Shown here one piece after another: positions 48,130 to 61,799 of a DNA stretch of 64,000 bases. Within the stretch, counting starts at the first letter, position 1, and every line of letters starts with the position of its first letter. The position numbers and the translations under genes were made by a program. This DNA comes from Diogma glabrata (Eukaryota > Arthropoda > Insecta > Diptera > Cylindrotomidae). The notes below the pieces were generated by a model. It ran no database searches. It was not told the DNA's origin and worked only from the letters and a program-made list of their open reading frames with translations. The stretch covers positions 456,813,217 through 456,877,216 of the forward strand of contig OY856186.1 of the NCBI GenBank assembly GCA_963693315.1, given 5' to 3'.

Positions 48130-48934
48130 TGCTAATCACCCGTATTGTACTTATATTAAACCTAACCATCAGTATTGTATTTATATTAACGACGTAATTT
48201 CACATTGACCGACGGAGCAGATCGATTCGACGGTAGCATTAATAATTGATTGAGAACTAAGTTCGCTAATACTACGCACAGATCTTCAATCATTTTGCTA
48301 TATAGGACAGGAAATATCATCAACCATGTGCGATTTATATTTTTTCCCATAACGTTCTTGTAGATGAAGAACAGTAAGTGGTCAGCATGATTTTAAACAT
48401 AGCTCGAACTTAGTTTGGAGGTGAAGTGCTGCACGTGTCATTGATGAATGATACATACATCCCAGTGCTGCTTCATTGTAGCACGCTAAAACTGAAATGT
48501 TGCCTTTATTAAAGTACTTTCTAACTTACGTATTTGACTGATTTGACGTATATACCGTATTCCAAGTTTATGTGCGATCTGTATGTTCTTTGTAGCAAAG
48601 GATTAATATGGAACAACCATCCATGTTTATGGAACTATTTCCATGTTCCCGTTTCGCATATCTATATATTGTTACCTTACCGCCATCTGCTGCGGCTCTT
48701 CTTTTATATAAAGGATCATCGTTTCATGTAACTGAATTTCGTGTAACTGACTGAATCCTTGGTGATATCACTTTGCGTACTTTGGATTCAGTGGATTCAG
48801 TGTTCTGGAAAGCTCATGTTACATATTTTTCGTCACAACTTCCTACAAATCTTTATCGAAGCTGGCATCGGATATTTGCCGTGTGCATTTGAGATGATTT
48901 TGTGTGTGTGCGTTAGTTGTGAATAACCGTCATA

Positions 48935-49123
48935 TTAAATTGGCTCTCGCCAATATACTGGTACTTCAAAGAAAAGCTTGGTTTGATTTAATCGAATGAA
49001 TATTAAACGTTCTGTTTCGAATGTTTTTGCATACATATCTACCATGTATTGGTGAAACAATTGACGGCATTTCCAAATGTGGAAATCTTCCCCTCGAATC
49101 ATTAATCCCTCTTTTATTGACAA
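48935..49123 (-). pseudogene. Helitron-like N-terminal domain remnant
   Basis: LMIRGEDFHIWKCRQLFHQY followed by MVDMYAKTFETERLIFIRLNQTKL matches the region preceding the Rep domain in Helitron proteins (RQLFHQ...VDMY.K.E..RL.FIR.NQ..L). About 60 codons remain open; sequence on both sides is degenerate. Confidence 0.82.
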
Positions 49124-49456
49124 AAATTATATCCCGGTTGAAATTTATTGCCGACTTTATTAATTGTCACTTCGTTTATTGTCCGAGCATTGAATCTTCT
49201 CACATGTTCTCAAGCAGGCGTTTTGTCAACCTGACCTATTGAAACTTATATATGTATCACATACATCATGTCAACTGCTGTTTTGAACAAATGCACAAAA
49301 TCGTTTTTTGAAATCTGGTTTTCAAAAAAATTATCAAAATGCCATTCCGTGTAGAAGTATTTGGTAAAATATACAATAGAGCCAATTTCCATGCAATGAG
49401 CAAAAATGAAATAGAACATTTTTATGACCGTATGTATATAAATGTATGTACAAATG

Positions 49457-49520
49457 TGTTGAATGGTCTAGTGGTTAGCACTACTTCCATTTAGGTCAAA
49501 GTGTTGTTATACAAAGTCAT
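49457..49520 (+). repeat. tRNA-like A-box sequence inside the Helitron
   Basis: GAATGGTCTAGTGGTTAGCAC is a close match to a tRNA D-arm/A-box; a B-box is only weakly present (AGGTCAAAGTG). Probably a tRNA-derived repeat fragment, not a functional tRNA. Confidence 0.5.
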
Positions 49521-49625
49521 TAACAAACATAAACACACTGGTTACACAATAACACTGGACACTGGAGTGGTTATACAATTAACCGGTAATCAGCAAATAT
49601 GGTTGATAAGTTGGACAAAACTTTA

Positions 49626-49648
49626 TATGGGTGATCAGATCACCCATA
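49626..49648. repeat. 23-nt palindrome
   Basis: TATGGGTGATC, A, GATCACCCATA: perfect 11-bp arms with a one-base centre, inside the Helitron. Confidence 0.8.
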
Positions 49649-50252
49649 CATAACTAATCGATTAAATTAAGTCTTTAAGTGAAACTCGACCATAAAAAGA
49701 TTGAATTGAGATTAATGCAGGTGAGGGGCGCTTGTCGACAGCTTACATTCCTATATGAAACGCATATCGCTAAAAAAAAATATATAATAACCTTTCTGAA
49801 TGCAACATTGTGTCCAAATTTCAAGAGAATCGATCCAGTACATTCCTAGATTGCCTATTTTGAACCAACGAACATTTGCATTTGTATTTATCATATATAG
49901 ATATGTAGATAGAAGATAGATAGATAGATTAATAGATTGATCAGTTGTTGACTACTGAGAATTGAAGAGTATTCCAGTACTAATATCACAATTAAAAAAT
50001 GGAGGTTGGTGGTAGAAGGGGGAAAATAAGGGATTATATGTATTTTGTAAAGACAAATCATAAAAAAATAAAAATAAAAAAATTTTTTCTGAAAAATGCA
50101 AAACATTTTGGGGGGAGGGCACCCCTTATCACTTATGTGTATAAAAAATAGTTTACGACCGATTCTCAGACCTACCGTATATACACATAAAATTTTATGG
50201 AAATCAGTCAAGCCGTTTCGGAGGAGTTTAATTACAAACACTGTGACACGAG

Positions 50253-50463
<211 letters not shown>

Positions 50464-50713
50464 GGTGTTCATTAGCTATATGGGGGAAAAAAAATTATGA
50501 TATATTTTTGGTCTCACCCCTCAAATCGGTGTGTATACATAAAAAAATGAACTGCAAGAAATTTTAGTTCAATCAAACAAAGTTAACCCGTGCTGACTTG
50601 AAGTTAAACTTTGGTTCCATATGAAATATCTTTAATAGAAAAAGTTTTACAGTTAAAACCACAAAACACAAAAATACGACTGTTTTATTTTGTGTGGACC
50701 TGAAGTGGCGCAT

Positions 50714-51763
<1,050 letters not shown>

Positions 51764-52605
51764 TTGATTTTATTTAACTTTTAATTAGTGCATTATTTTA
51801 GGTGACGTAGTCGTTTAGTAGTAGTAATGTTTGGTGGAAAAAAATATGAAGAAAATAAAAAGGAAATAATAGCTAAGGGTTACAAGTTTCCTGACAGCCC
51901 AAATAATGATAAGGAAAACCTAATGAAAAAAGAAAAAAAAACCAGCTACAAAAAAAAATTCTATGTTGTCAATGATGCATTAGCGGAAATTACACGCAAA
52001 TAGTCAAAAATTTTGTGATAAATTATCGACGGACTTAGAAAAGTCAATTTCATTCGATGCGAATTATAGGGCGATTAATTGTGAAAATGAGATTAAGGAT
52101 AACAAACGGGATAAATTATAGAAGTCGGTGGTTGAACGCAAAATAGTCAATCGTCAGTACAGAATTCAATGTTGACGGATGTGCGAGAGGTGGAATATAT
52201 AATACTTTTATTACCTTTACAATATTTTTAGTTTCGTAAACGATTTGTTATAATTTATCCGAGCATGGAGAGATAAATTTTCATTTTCTTAAGCTGGCAA
52301 ATAAAATTGAAAAAAACTCGGCATAGCTTTAATGAATGTCTCCCATCATTAGCATTAACATTATTGGTTCAACCCATTTTTTTTTGTTTTAGGGCTAAAC
52401 GCTACGAATCCACTTCTACAAATACAATTTTAAATTCCATTTTTCATCTCTATTTACATCAACTACTTCATGTTCGTGGGCTACCCAACAACAAATCAAT
52501 CAATGTTTATAATCTCCAATTGATAATCTGTATGACATTATTAGTGTGAATAATCGGACTGTGGATGCAAATTTATGTTTTTTTTACGTATAATCGCCAG
52601 CTGTA

Positions 52606-52637
<32 letters not shown>

Positions 52638-53474
52638 AGTGTATGAGACGTAAGAGCATGTGAATGTGTGCTTGAGTTGTAGGGGTTGGACGTGGTGACC
52701 GTGGTTTGTTCGTACCCGGAGGTCGCCAGAGTCTGTTTAGTTCACTTGCTTTTTTCTTACACCCGTTCTTATCTCACGTTACGCATACTAAATCGGTATT
52801 TGTGCTGGAGCATTAGGATTTCTTTCTCGTCCCCATGGACTGCAGCTAGTTTGGGGCTACTAACACAACATCGCTAGGTACGGGACCTGCATCGCTAGGT
52901 ACGGGACGACGAAGCGCTTCATTACAGAATTTGAAAATAGATGGCAATCTATCATAAATTTAACAACTAATATTTATCCAAGATGATAATTTTCAAAGGA
53001 TTCTACCACCTAGGTGTGTCAAGTGTTTCTTTTATTTTATTTTTCTTATTAGGGTTATTTGCTATTTACTTTTGACTAATATATTTGTAATCCGAGGATG
53101 AACGTTTACGCTATCTATTTTCCAGAACAAATTCTCTTTTTATTGAATATAATATGATATTTTATTCTTGCTGAAATCGTACTCCTTAATTGTTGCAACA
53201 TAAAACTCTTATCGTTCTGAAGTTTCAGTAATGAGAAATGTGTAATTCAAAGTGTTTAATTTGGCTTTAAATCATGCGAATAAAAGTTAATATGAATCTG
53301 AGATAGTTGTGATTTTACATTTATTGGGACAGTATTAGAATATGACGCAATTGGCAGCGTCAAGGGTTTGCAACCAAAAACTAATTGTTTGACAGCTGGT
53401 AGTGTAAAATGAAGCACTACATGACAACATAACGCATTTTCATTATGAAATAACATTTAAAAAATAATTAAAGG
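51764..53474. other. No gene recognised; (GT)n at 52613-52637
   Basis: A 250-bp stretch near 52680-52920 is richer in G+C than the rest, holds a 63-codon ORF (52686-52877) with no motif, and contains CATCGCTAGGTACGGGAC twice in tandem (52869, 52889). It could be part of an exon or promoter, but nothing decides it. Confidence 0.45.
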
Positions 53475-54250
53475 TTCGCAAATTTCGTGCAAAATCTGGT
53501 CGAAATTTTGATTTAACTGTATCGATTGTGAAGAGAGTAACTGAAAAATTCAGGCAGACTGGATCAATTGGTGAAGGAAAACATATTGATCATCTAGGAA
53601 TTCAATTCGGCGTCATAGTAAAGAGATTGCAAATTTCTAGAAGCTTTCTACAGTGCACACTCGCTAACGATTTACGTCTTCAAGGTTACAAAGTTCAATT
53701 TACAGCAAGAATTGTAGCATTACGATGCGCAGCGAAGTAAATCCTGATTTTTTATCAAAAATCATACTAAGCGAAGATAGTTTCAATAACCTATACGTAA
53801 TAGTCAACAAATAAATGCATCTACAACGCGTCACAGTTTGGTGCAGATGTTGGGCTGGAGGAATCATTGGACCATACTTATTCGAAAAATAGGCTGGTCA
53901 AGCAGTGACCGTTATTAGTGACATGATATCCAAGTTCTTTTTGTTTAAAGTGATTTCGACTCGAGGTGATTTCATAATGACGGTGCCTCATACCATATAT
54001 CCCCTACAACAATTCAATAATGCATGAAACATGTTCTGGTTCATATACTTTCTCGTTTCGCTAATTAGATTTTTAAGGGCTATTTAAAGTCAACGGCATA
54101 TACCAACAAACTCAGAACCACCAGTGCATAAAAAGGAGACGGTACATCAATGAAATGCAGCCACATTTATTCAAAACGGTTATAGAAAATTTTTGGTTTC
54201 AGAAAAACCTTGAAGGCCATATGTTCGATGTGCATATTTTATTCCATACA
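53475..54250 (+). pseudogene. Mariner/Tc1-like transposase, decayed
   Basis: Recognisable blocks in order: RVTEKFRQTGSIGEGK (helix-turn-helix linker), LQISRSFLQCTLANDLRLQGYKVQ, then IILSEDSFNN (position of the first catalytic Asp block SDEAHF, altered), WAGGIIGPYLFEK, AGQAVTV-like, and MQPHLFKTVIENF near the C-terminus. Several stops and frame changes separate them. This matches the insect Tc1/mariner proteins often labelled Tc3-like. I see no clear TIRs. Confidence 0.82.
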
Positions 54251-54439
54251 TAACCCATATACTTTTTATAATTCAATAAAAAATAACGGCCTTAAATGGT
54301 CTTCATTTAATTCAAATCTTGCATAAATTGTTAGTAACCTTTTATATTTTATATGTATATAAATATATATACTTTAAATATATATTAAATATATATATTG
54401 AAATAAATATATTATATACACATTATATGTATCTATATC

Positions 54440-54900
54440 TATAATATTATAGCCGTGAGTCTATCCCTCTATACCGTCGTAACATTTCAAATTGCAATAT
54501 GGATAACGAGGTCGACAGGGGATCTACAGGTCGAGAGTTCAAATCCTGGCGTAGTACATTTTTTTGTTGTTTTTTTAATTAATTTTGTTTTTTTAATTGA
54601 TAAATACATAAAATCATAAAAATTTCTTTTTACGATATTTAAATTAATCGATAAAGTAGTTTTTTAAAGTTATTGCTACCTGTTTCGTTAAAATTATTAT
54701 CATTTCAATATTAACAAGAAAATTAATTATTTTTTTGACGGGCAGTGCTAAAAATTATATAATATTGGTTTTCCGATCATTATTTTCCATAACTTCATTC
54801 CCATGAAATAAAATAAGGTAAAACAAAAACTACTATTTGAGCATGTATTTCAATATGATTAAAAGTCTGATTTAAACACAGTTTAAAGCTGATGACAATT
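54440..54900 (+). mobile_element. tRNA-headed SINE-like repeat, copy 2
   Basis: Head with A-box-like ATGGATAACGAGGTCGAC and B-box-like GAGTTCAAATCC (54499-54546), a T-rich run, then ATAAAAATTTCTTTTTACG, AGTAGTTTTTTAAAGTTATTGCTA, TGTTTCGTT and ATAAAATAAGG boxes that recur at 55560-56000 and on the minus strand at 25.2-26.3 kb. Confidence 0.65.
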
Positions 54901-55559
54901 TACGGTATTTAAATTTATCAATAATGGAAGTAAAATTTAGAATGCAGTCAGACGATTTTTACGACATCTACAATATTTTCTTCAGTTTTTTAGAAGAAAT
55001 GTTTCGTGGCTATTCCGTTTTTATTATTTTTATTGTTGTTTCCTTTTTCCGTTTTTTCTATTTTTTGTTGGTGATTGTTGTACCATTTGTTTTAATTTTT
55101 TTTTAAAGGAATGGACATCTTTTTTGTTTTTGATTGGAATTAAATTTTTTCAATAAAATATCGACCGTTATTTTTTGTTTAATTTTTTTTTGATTTTCAG
55201 TTAGCCACAAGATTTGTAATATGTATTATGAAAAAAAAAATAGAATTCAGAAAGTTTCATAGATCATTCTATTTTTTTAGGAATAATTTATACATTAAAT
55301 AGAAAAGTTGGTAAATGGTATTTATAATAAGGCTAATAATTACAAGATGAAATCTTTATTACAATTATTTGATAGAAACGGAATAGATTTAATTTTTCTT
55401 AAATCAACTTGAATTAATCAAAAACATATTGCGCCGGAATCAGAACCAGAAAATTGTTCTATACAAATAGAAGTAGCATAACAGCATAGAAAATATAGAT
55501 TTTTGACAAAGAATGTACGTTGAAAACTTTTGATATATTGGGTACAAAAAACAGTTTGT
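54901..55559. other. No gene seen
   Basis: A+T-rich spacer between two copies of the SINE-like repeat. A 60-codon ORF (54924-55106) is Phe/Val-rich with no motif. Confidence 0.5.
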
Positions 55560-56000
55560 GTTATAATATACATTTTAAATAGATTCAAAATACGCAGTAC
55601 AAAATTTCGTTGTCATTATCGACGTAGAGGATTGTGAGAAAGGTCCAGGGTTCAAAGCGGGCCCTTTATTTATTTTTATTGTTTTGTTTATTATTTTTTT
55701 ATATAGCATAAAGATTATTGCTTTTTATTTATAAAAATTCCATTTACGGCATTCAAATTTTGAATTTATCGATAATGTAGTTTTTTAAAACTATTGCTAT
55801 TGTCTTTCAGCCGTTTCGTTCAAATTTATATAATTTCTATATTAATGAGGTAACTAATTATTTATTATATAATATTTGTTTGCCATCATTATTTTTACAT
55901 AGTTTCATTTTCTGTAAATAAAATAAGGACAATCAAAAGCTGCTATTTCAGTATTTTTTTTTTATTATTATTTCCATCCAAATGTGATTGAAACTGCCTT
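55560..56000 (+). mobile_element. tRNA-headed SINE-like repeat, copy 3
   Basis: Degenerate head (ATTATCGACGTAGAGG ... AGGGTTCAAAGCGGG, 55615-55662), T-rich run, then AAAAATTCCATTTACGG, AATGTAGTTTTTTAAAACTATTGCTA, GCCGTTTCGTT and ATAAAATAAGG boxes colinear with copy 2, about 1.1 kb away in the same orientation. Confidence 0.62.
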
Positions 56001-56499
56001 ACGAAACAATTCGAAATATATATCGTATAAAAATTTATAGTGCACCTGAATATGTTATTTTGTAAAATTGCTTAAGCAGAAGGTGCATACAGAATACACT
56101 AAAAGAGGTTGGATTATGGTGGATAGTATTTGTATTAAAGCCGGATGAAAAGAGGAAGAGGATGTTAGCTTGCGGAGGAACGAGGATGGAGCACACGGGA
56201 TACTCCTTAGTATAAATATATTTAGGGTATTCGTTACTTAAATTTCCGAAACACATCAGTAAGATATCGATTACATGAAAATATACAAAACTCGATTTTG
56301 GCAAAATATGGGTCATCAAAATTTGTATGACACTGAGCACTTTCTTCTATTTTTGAAAATTTTGTCTGAGAGTTATTGGTCATATCATTTCAGTTATTTA
56401 CGGTTAAATTTAAAATGAATAAATGAATTTTTAAATTTTTACAAATATGTAAAAAAATTAATCGGAATAAGAAATTACTGACAAACAATTTTTTTACGT
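56001..56499. other. No gene seen
   Basis: A minus-strand 101-codon ORF (56035-56340) has no recognisable motif. Confidence 0.45.
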
Positions 56500-56745
56500 A
56501 CTCCAGTCATGATATTGACCAGATATAACCACCTAAGGAGATATCTTAGTGATGCTAACGGATGAACCCTATTCAGTCAAGGGTATCATTCTCAGTCCAA
56601 GCTGTGGTGTATTCTTGATGATGTCGCGATATTGCTTCCTCGAAGAAATGACCCTTCATATAACTCTAAATGTGAGTTTTAATCATTGAGGAAAGGTGTG
56701 CGTCACATGATCGAAGAATACACCACGATCTGAGTTATTAGCAAC
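56500..56745. repeat. Hairpin-forming repeat, copy 2
   Basis: Shares CGGATGAAC, CTTCATATAACTC and AATCATTGA boxes with 44990-45235. Main stem GTGGTGTATTCTTGAT (56604-56619) pairs with ATCGAAGAATACACCAC (56710-56726) with one bulged base; the sequence differs from copy 1 but pairing is kept. Confidence 0.65.
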
Positions 56746-59700
56746 ATCATTTAGGTTTGGTTGTAGTCAATTTTTAATTTTTGAGGTTTTAGGTACTTTT
56801 AGGTACATTGGGTAAAAAAAACCTCTTAAAAAAACTTTGAACCTAACAATTTCTTCAAAACTTGTGTAAAAACAATATGGGCAATCAAGAAAATATTCTC
56901 AACATCTAAACGTTTTCAATTCAAAACATTATGACCAGAAAAAATTCGCCCAAATTACCATTATGATATTTTCAACAACTTTTTGTTTTCGAAGAAAAGT
57001 TCATCTTAAATTATTTAAACAAAAATAAAATATGTAAATTTTGCAACAAAAATAAAAAACTTTTTAAACTCCATCCAACATTTAGTTAAACTTTTTTTTG
57101 TTGAATCAAAATAGCTGCAACCCATATGCCTCATTTGAATTCAACCAACAACAACAAAAATTTGACAGAAATTTTATGTGATAATTGAAAAAGAGTCTAA
57201 TAGTCTTTATGAGTTCTTCCTGCAAGCTGACTACTTCCGTGTTTTAAACAATTAAAACAAATTAAAAACTAAAATTTATAATTGCGACATATTGAACATT
57301 TTTTTTGATATCGTAAAGACAAACTTCGTTTATTTATAACGATTTATCAGAGTGAACTTTTTTTATGATATTCTTATTTCCAATATCCTTTTTTCCAACC
57401 ATCCACACCATCATAACGGAGTAAAACTTTGACATGATGTAGAATTCTTCTTCTTCTTCAAAAAATGTGACGATGACACTTTATGAATTTTGAATTGATT
57501 TTTATAAAATAATTTTCATTTCCTTTTTTGTGTCCCTTTTATGTATGAAATTTTCTTTTTTGTTCAACGTAATAGCGAAGATATGAAAATAACGAAATGA
57601 AAATAAATTAAAGCAAGGGGTGACATGCTTTTTTTTTTTGCTACAAAAAAATCTTTGTGTGCCGAGCAATCAAAATCATAAAATTAATTTAACTAAGTAC
57701 AAACAAACCATAAAAATTATCTTCCATATGGATAAATTTTTATTTTTTTTTTGGTGTGTATCCTACCACACCTAAATTTAACGATAAAAATGAAAGCTTT
57801 TGGGAGAACTTGGATCAAAAAGGATGTAACTTTATCTTTATATTCATTTATTTATTTAATTAAATTTTAATTAATTTTTCTTACCTTATGGAAAAAATGT
57901 CAAACAAAATTTCTTTAAACTTTTTATTGGTAATAAAATAAAAAATGATTTCACTCCGGTTTTTTTTTATTTTTCTTAAAATTTATGGTTCACAAATTAT
58001 GTAAACTTTTATCACTTTTAACGGTTCAAAGTTTTAAAATTAGACTAAAAATTTAAGCAACTCAGAACTTATATGTTTTATTAAATGTAGAATGTTCCAC
58101 GATGTTTAAAGAATCGCGGTTAACTGTTGACTGACACAAAATTCATTAAGTTTACACTTAGGTTCTTATCGTCTCCAATTTCTATTTGTTTCAAATATAT
58201 TTGTGTTAGTCGAATAATTTTCATTTTTTTGTACTTGTATTTTGCTCATCCCCCTATTGCACGGGCAAATACACATATAGAGAAATTATTTTATTACTTT
58301 CCCCTATTTTTATAACGCATTGAATAATATGCCTTCGAACTTTCAATGACGAAAACTATGATGACGATAGCGATGATTATAATCAAGCACAATTTTCTCA
58401 AGCTGATTCTCAGCTTATATATTTTTAATGTAATAAAAATTATTATATATTTTTGGTACAAGTTGACAAAGAGATCTACCGCCTTAATTTTATGTTATGA
58501 TAAAAATAAGTTTGTTGTATTTTGTATAGGGTGCAATAATTATAGTGGGGGTTCTTATGTGAAATGTGTATGGATATGAATTGCGCATGGCTGAGGAGAA
58601 AAATATCAGTACATGTTTTATATAGTGGTGGAAACGGCAGTGTGGATCCTGACTGTAGTCTGACTTTTAAGAATCGTCAAACTAGTTAGATATTGAACAT
58701 AACCAACTATTTAAATCTTAACACCATACTAAACATGAGCTAGTTTAAAATTAGACGATAACTACAAGTTGTACAAAATCGATTTAGTGATCTCAACTAA
58801 AATTTTGTGCAATTAACGAAACATTTTTAACGTTTAACAAATGCTTTGTCTATTATATCTAATTTTTTAGAACTTTTATTGTAGAAAGCACCAACATAAT
58901 TGGAATTATAAGCAAAACAAGTGCTTATTTGTAGATCTTAAAATTTGTAAGATCCAACAATTAAACATTTAAATATTGATATACAATGGCTTGCATTTAT
59001 AAAATGAACCTAGATAGCGCTAACACCATAAAGACATTTCCAAGCTTTTCAATAGTGAAATCAACTCAGTGTTAAGATTCAGGCAATTGTTTACCAGAGT
59101 CAAGAACATGTTGCCTAGTCTTGACCCACCTTTTATTAAATTAAATAAATAAGGACAAGATCTCCATACCACTGTCCTAATGTAAATTCCTACTGTAACT
59201 TTTATTCTGTGAGTCGAACTCAAATGCGCTTGTCAAATTTGGTTGTATCCCCAAAAACTTTAATACGAACCATTACCCCTTCTTCAGAATTTCTCAATTT
59301 TTAATAGAAATTAACAGAAACCATAAAAATGGCAACATTTATAAAAAAAAATTTATTCCTATTTTCATATCAATTTTATATAGCTCTATCCTTCTTATTC
59401 GTAAATTTTTCCAATACATTCACATATAATTTACTCCATTCTCTATTTTTCGCTTAATCTAAAAGAGACCGATTTATGGTCGTATTTGGTTTACAGAAAC
59501 GAAACAAAAAACACTGTTGCATAGAAACAAGGCAAAGAAAAAAATCCAAAATATATGTCAAACCCTCAACTCTCACCCTATCGCCATATTTAAATTTTCC
59601 ACATCTAACTGTTTTATTATATTTATCAACTTTCTTTTCTCCATTGTGCTATGTAGTTTTATTTCTCTGTTACTCTATTATGAAAAAAAGAAGACGAGAA

Positions 59701-61799
59701 AATCTGTTGAATCAAAGTTAAAATAAGATAAAAAGAAAAATTATGTTATTTGAATTTTTTCTGGTTGTGTTTTTCTTAAGATGGGAAAATGAAATAAGAA
59801 AAAGAAGTGGAGTAATTTTTTTTTTTTGAAAAAAAAAATGTTTTTCTTCAACATAGGTATAATGAAAAAAAGGAAACATTTTTGGACATTTTCTGACATA
59901 CAAAATAAAAGAAAAGAAAATGGTAATAATAATTTTTAAAATGAGCTGAAGTATTGATGCTGAATGAATAGCGATTTAATGGCGTTTGTTTTTCATTTAG
60001 ATTGTTAAAGAAATTTTCGCGAGTTTTCTACATTAAAAAAATTTTGTGTTTGATAAGAACGAAGGTATAAGAGGAATGTTTTGTTTTGGTATTTAAATTG
60101 AAGAATATATGGTTTTAAATTTTTTACTGTTAATAACTTTGGAATTTAGGATAATTTGAATAAGGATTTTTGATTAAATTAGATGAAAAAGAATTTTAAA
60201 AATCTTAAAGATTTATAATATTAGATTGAAACAAAATTTTTATAAAATAAGTAGCGTAAAAATTACGGTATGACTTTTTCTTATCTTTTGAATTATTTTC
60301 CGCTACAAGAATTTTTATTGGTAAATAATTAATAAGCTGCACAACAGCCAACCAAACATTAATAAACTATTTATACATTTTAATTTCCACTCCTTAGTTC
60401 TGAGAAATATTTTGTCAATAATATTTTTATTCTTGTTATAAATAAAATTGTCACTTCGCTTTCGAAAAACTTTTATATGAAATATGCGGGTTTTAATTAA
60501 TTGAATTAATAGAATTGCATTTGAATTCTAGTCACATAGTTCAAAGCAGATGTTTGAACGGTACAAAATAGTTTTATTTAATATTATTTTTGAAAACTAT
60601 AATTATAAACCCCAGGTTGATTGGTATTTCGTGCTTATTAATTGATACACTCCAATTAATCTACTGATTTTGACAAATTTGCTTCCATCTTCTTAGTTTT
60701 TAATCTTGCCTTGAAAAAGAAGAGCATCACATACGCAAGCTCTATGTCTATTTGTTCGTATCTTTCCGTGACTACACAATAAATACCAGAATTTATATAA
60801 TCTGTAACGCTATAAAAAAATATATGAAAGAAAATCACTATCAGAAGAGATAAATTCAATTAAGTTATAATTTGTAACAAAATATCTTTTATGGTTTTCC
60901 TTCTACTACATAATGTCGTTTTGTGTACTCTAACACTCATTCCATTCAACAGCTTCATTACATGTTGTTTTTCTTATTTATTGTATATTTGACCAATAGA
61001 ATGTCGTTAGAATTACAAATATTATTTTTGTTGCTGTATACTTCAAGGTTCAAAACAAATGTTGATTTTAGTTTGTATGAAAACTATCTATAATATGACA
61101 CTTATGTTAATTATATTTACTAAGAAAAATTGCAGCAGCTATTAATTAATATTTAATTACAATGAAAAAAAAACTATTAATTTTATTCCAAAATCAAAAT
61201 ACTAAATCCATTCATGTATCACAAAAATAATTCACAACATTTTCACTCAATTGATCTTCTAATGGAATAAAAAATAATAATAAATTTATTACAAAAAAAA
61301 AATCTAATAAAAATTAACATGAAAACATAAAAAAAATGTTTATATTTTTAAAATTCAAATTTGTATTTCAAACTTTAAATTTACATAAAATTATAATTTT
61401 ATGCAGTAGCAACAACATCAGCCATAGTACACACTGTACAGGCAGTTTTGAGTAACCGAACGAACGAGCTATGAAAAAGAGATAATACAAAATTTTCCAG
61501 TTTTATTTTCTTCTTGTTTTTTAATTTTGATTAAATCGACCAGACACAATTATTAAAAATTATGATAAATACAACAAAAAACTTAAATCAAAACAGTAAA
61601 AATAATAACAAAAATAAAGAATATTAAATTATAATAAAAAATTTAATTACAGTATTTTTATTTTTGAAAGGAACAAAATGTAATATTAAATGATTGTGTT
61701 TTTGATTTCTTTTGAATGTATTGGAATAAGGATGGACAAATTTTATTTGAATGGTCAACTCCAACTTTGGCTTAAACTTAGACTTAGACTTAGACTTGA
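56746..61799. other. No gene seen
   Basis: 5 kb of A+T-rich DNA. Small ORFs (58127-58315, 58346-58579, 59020-59223, 59476-59726, 60656-60859) have no recognisable motif. A short CTTAGA run lies near 61776-61795. It may be intron or spacer. Confidence 0.5.

Noticed and set aside
49457..49520. Possible tRNA gene (GGTCTAGTGGTTAGCA)
   Set aside because: Good D-arm only; no anticodon arm or T arm can be folded.
52686..52877. 63-codon ORF in a less A+T-rich stretch
   Set aside because: No motif, no splice context and no support beyond base composition.
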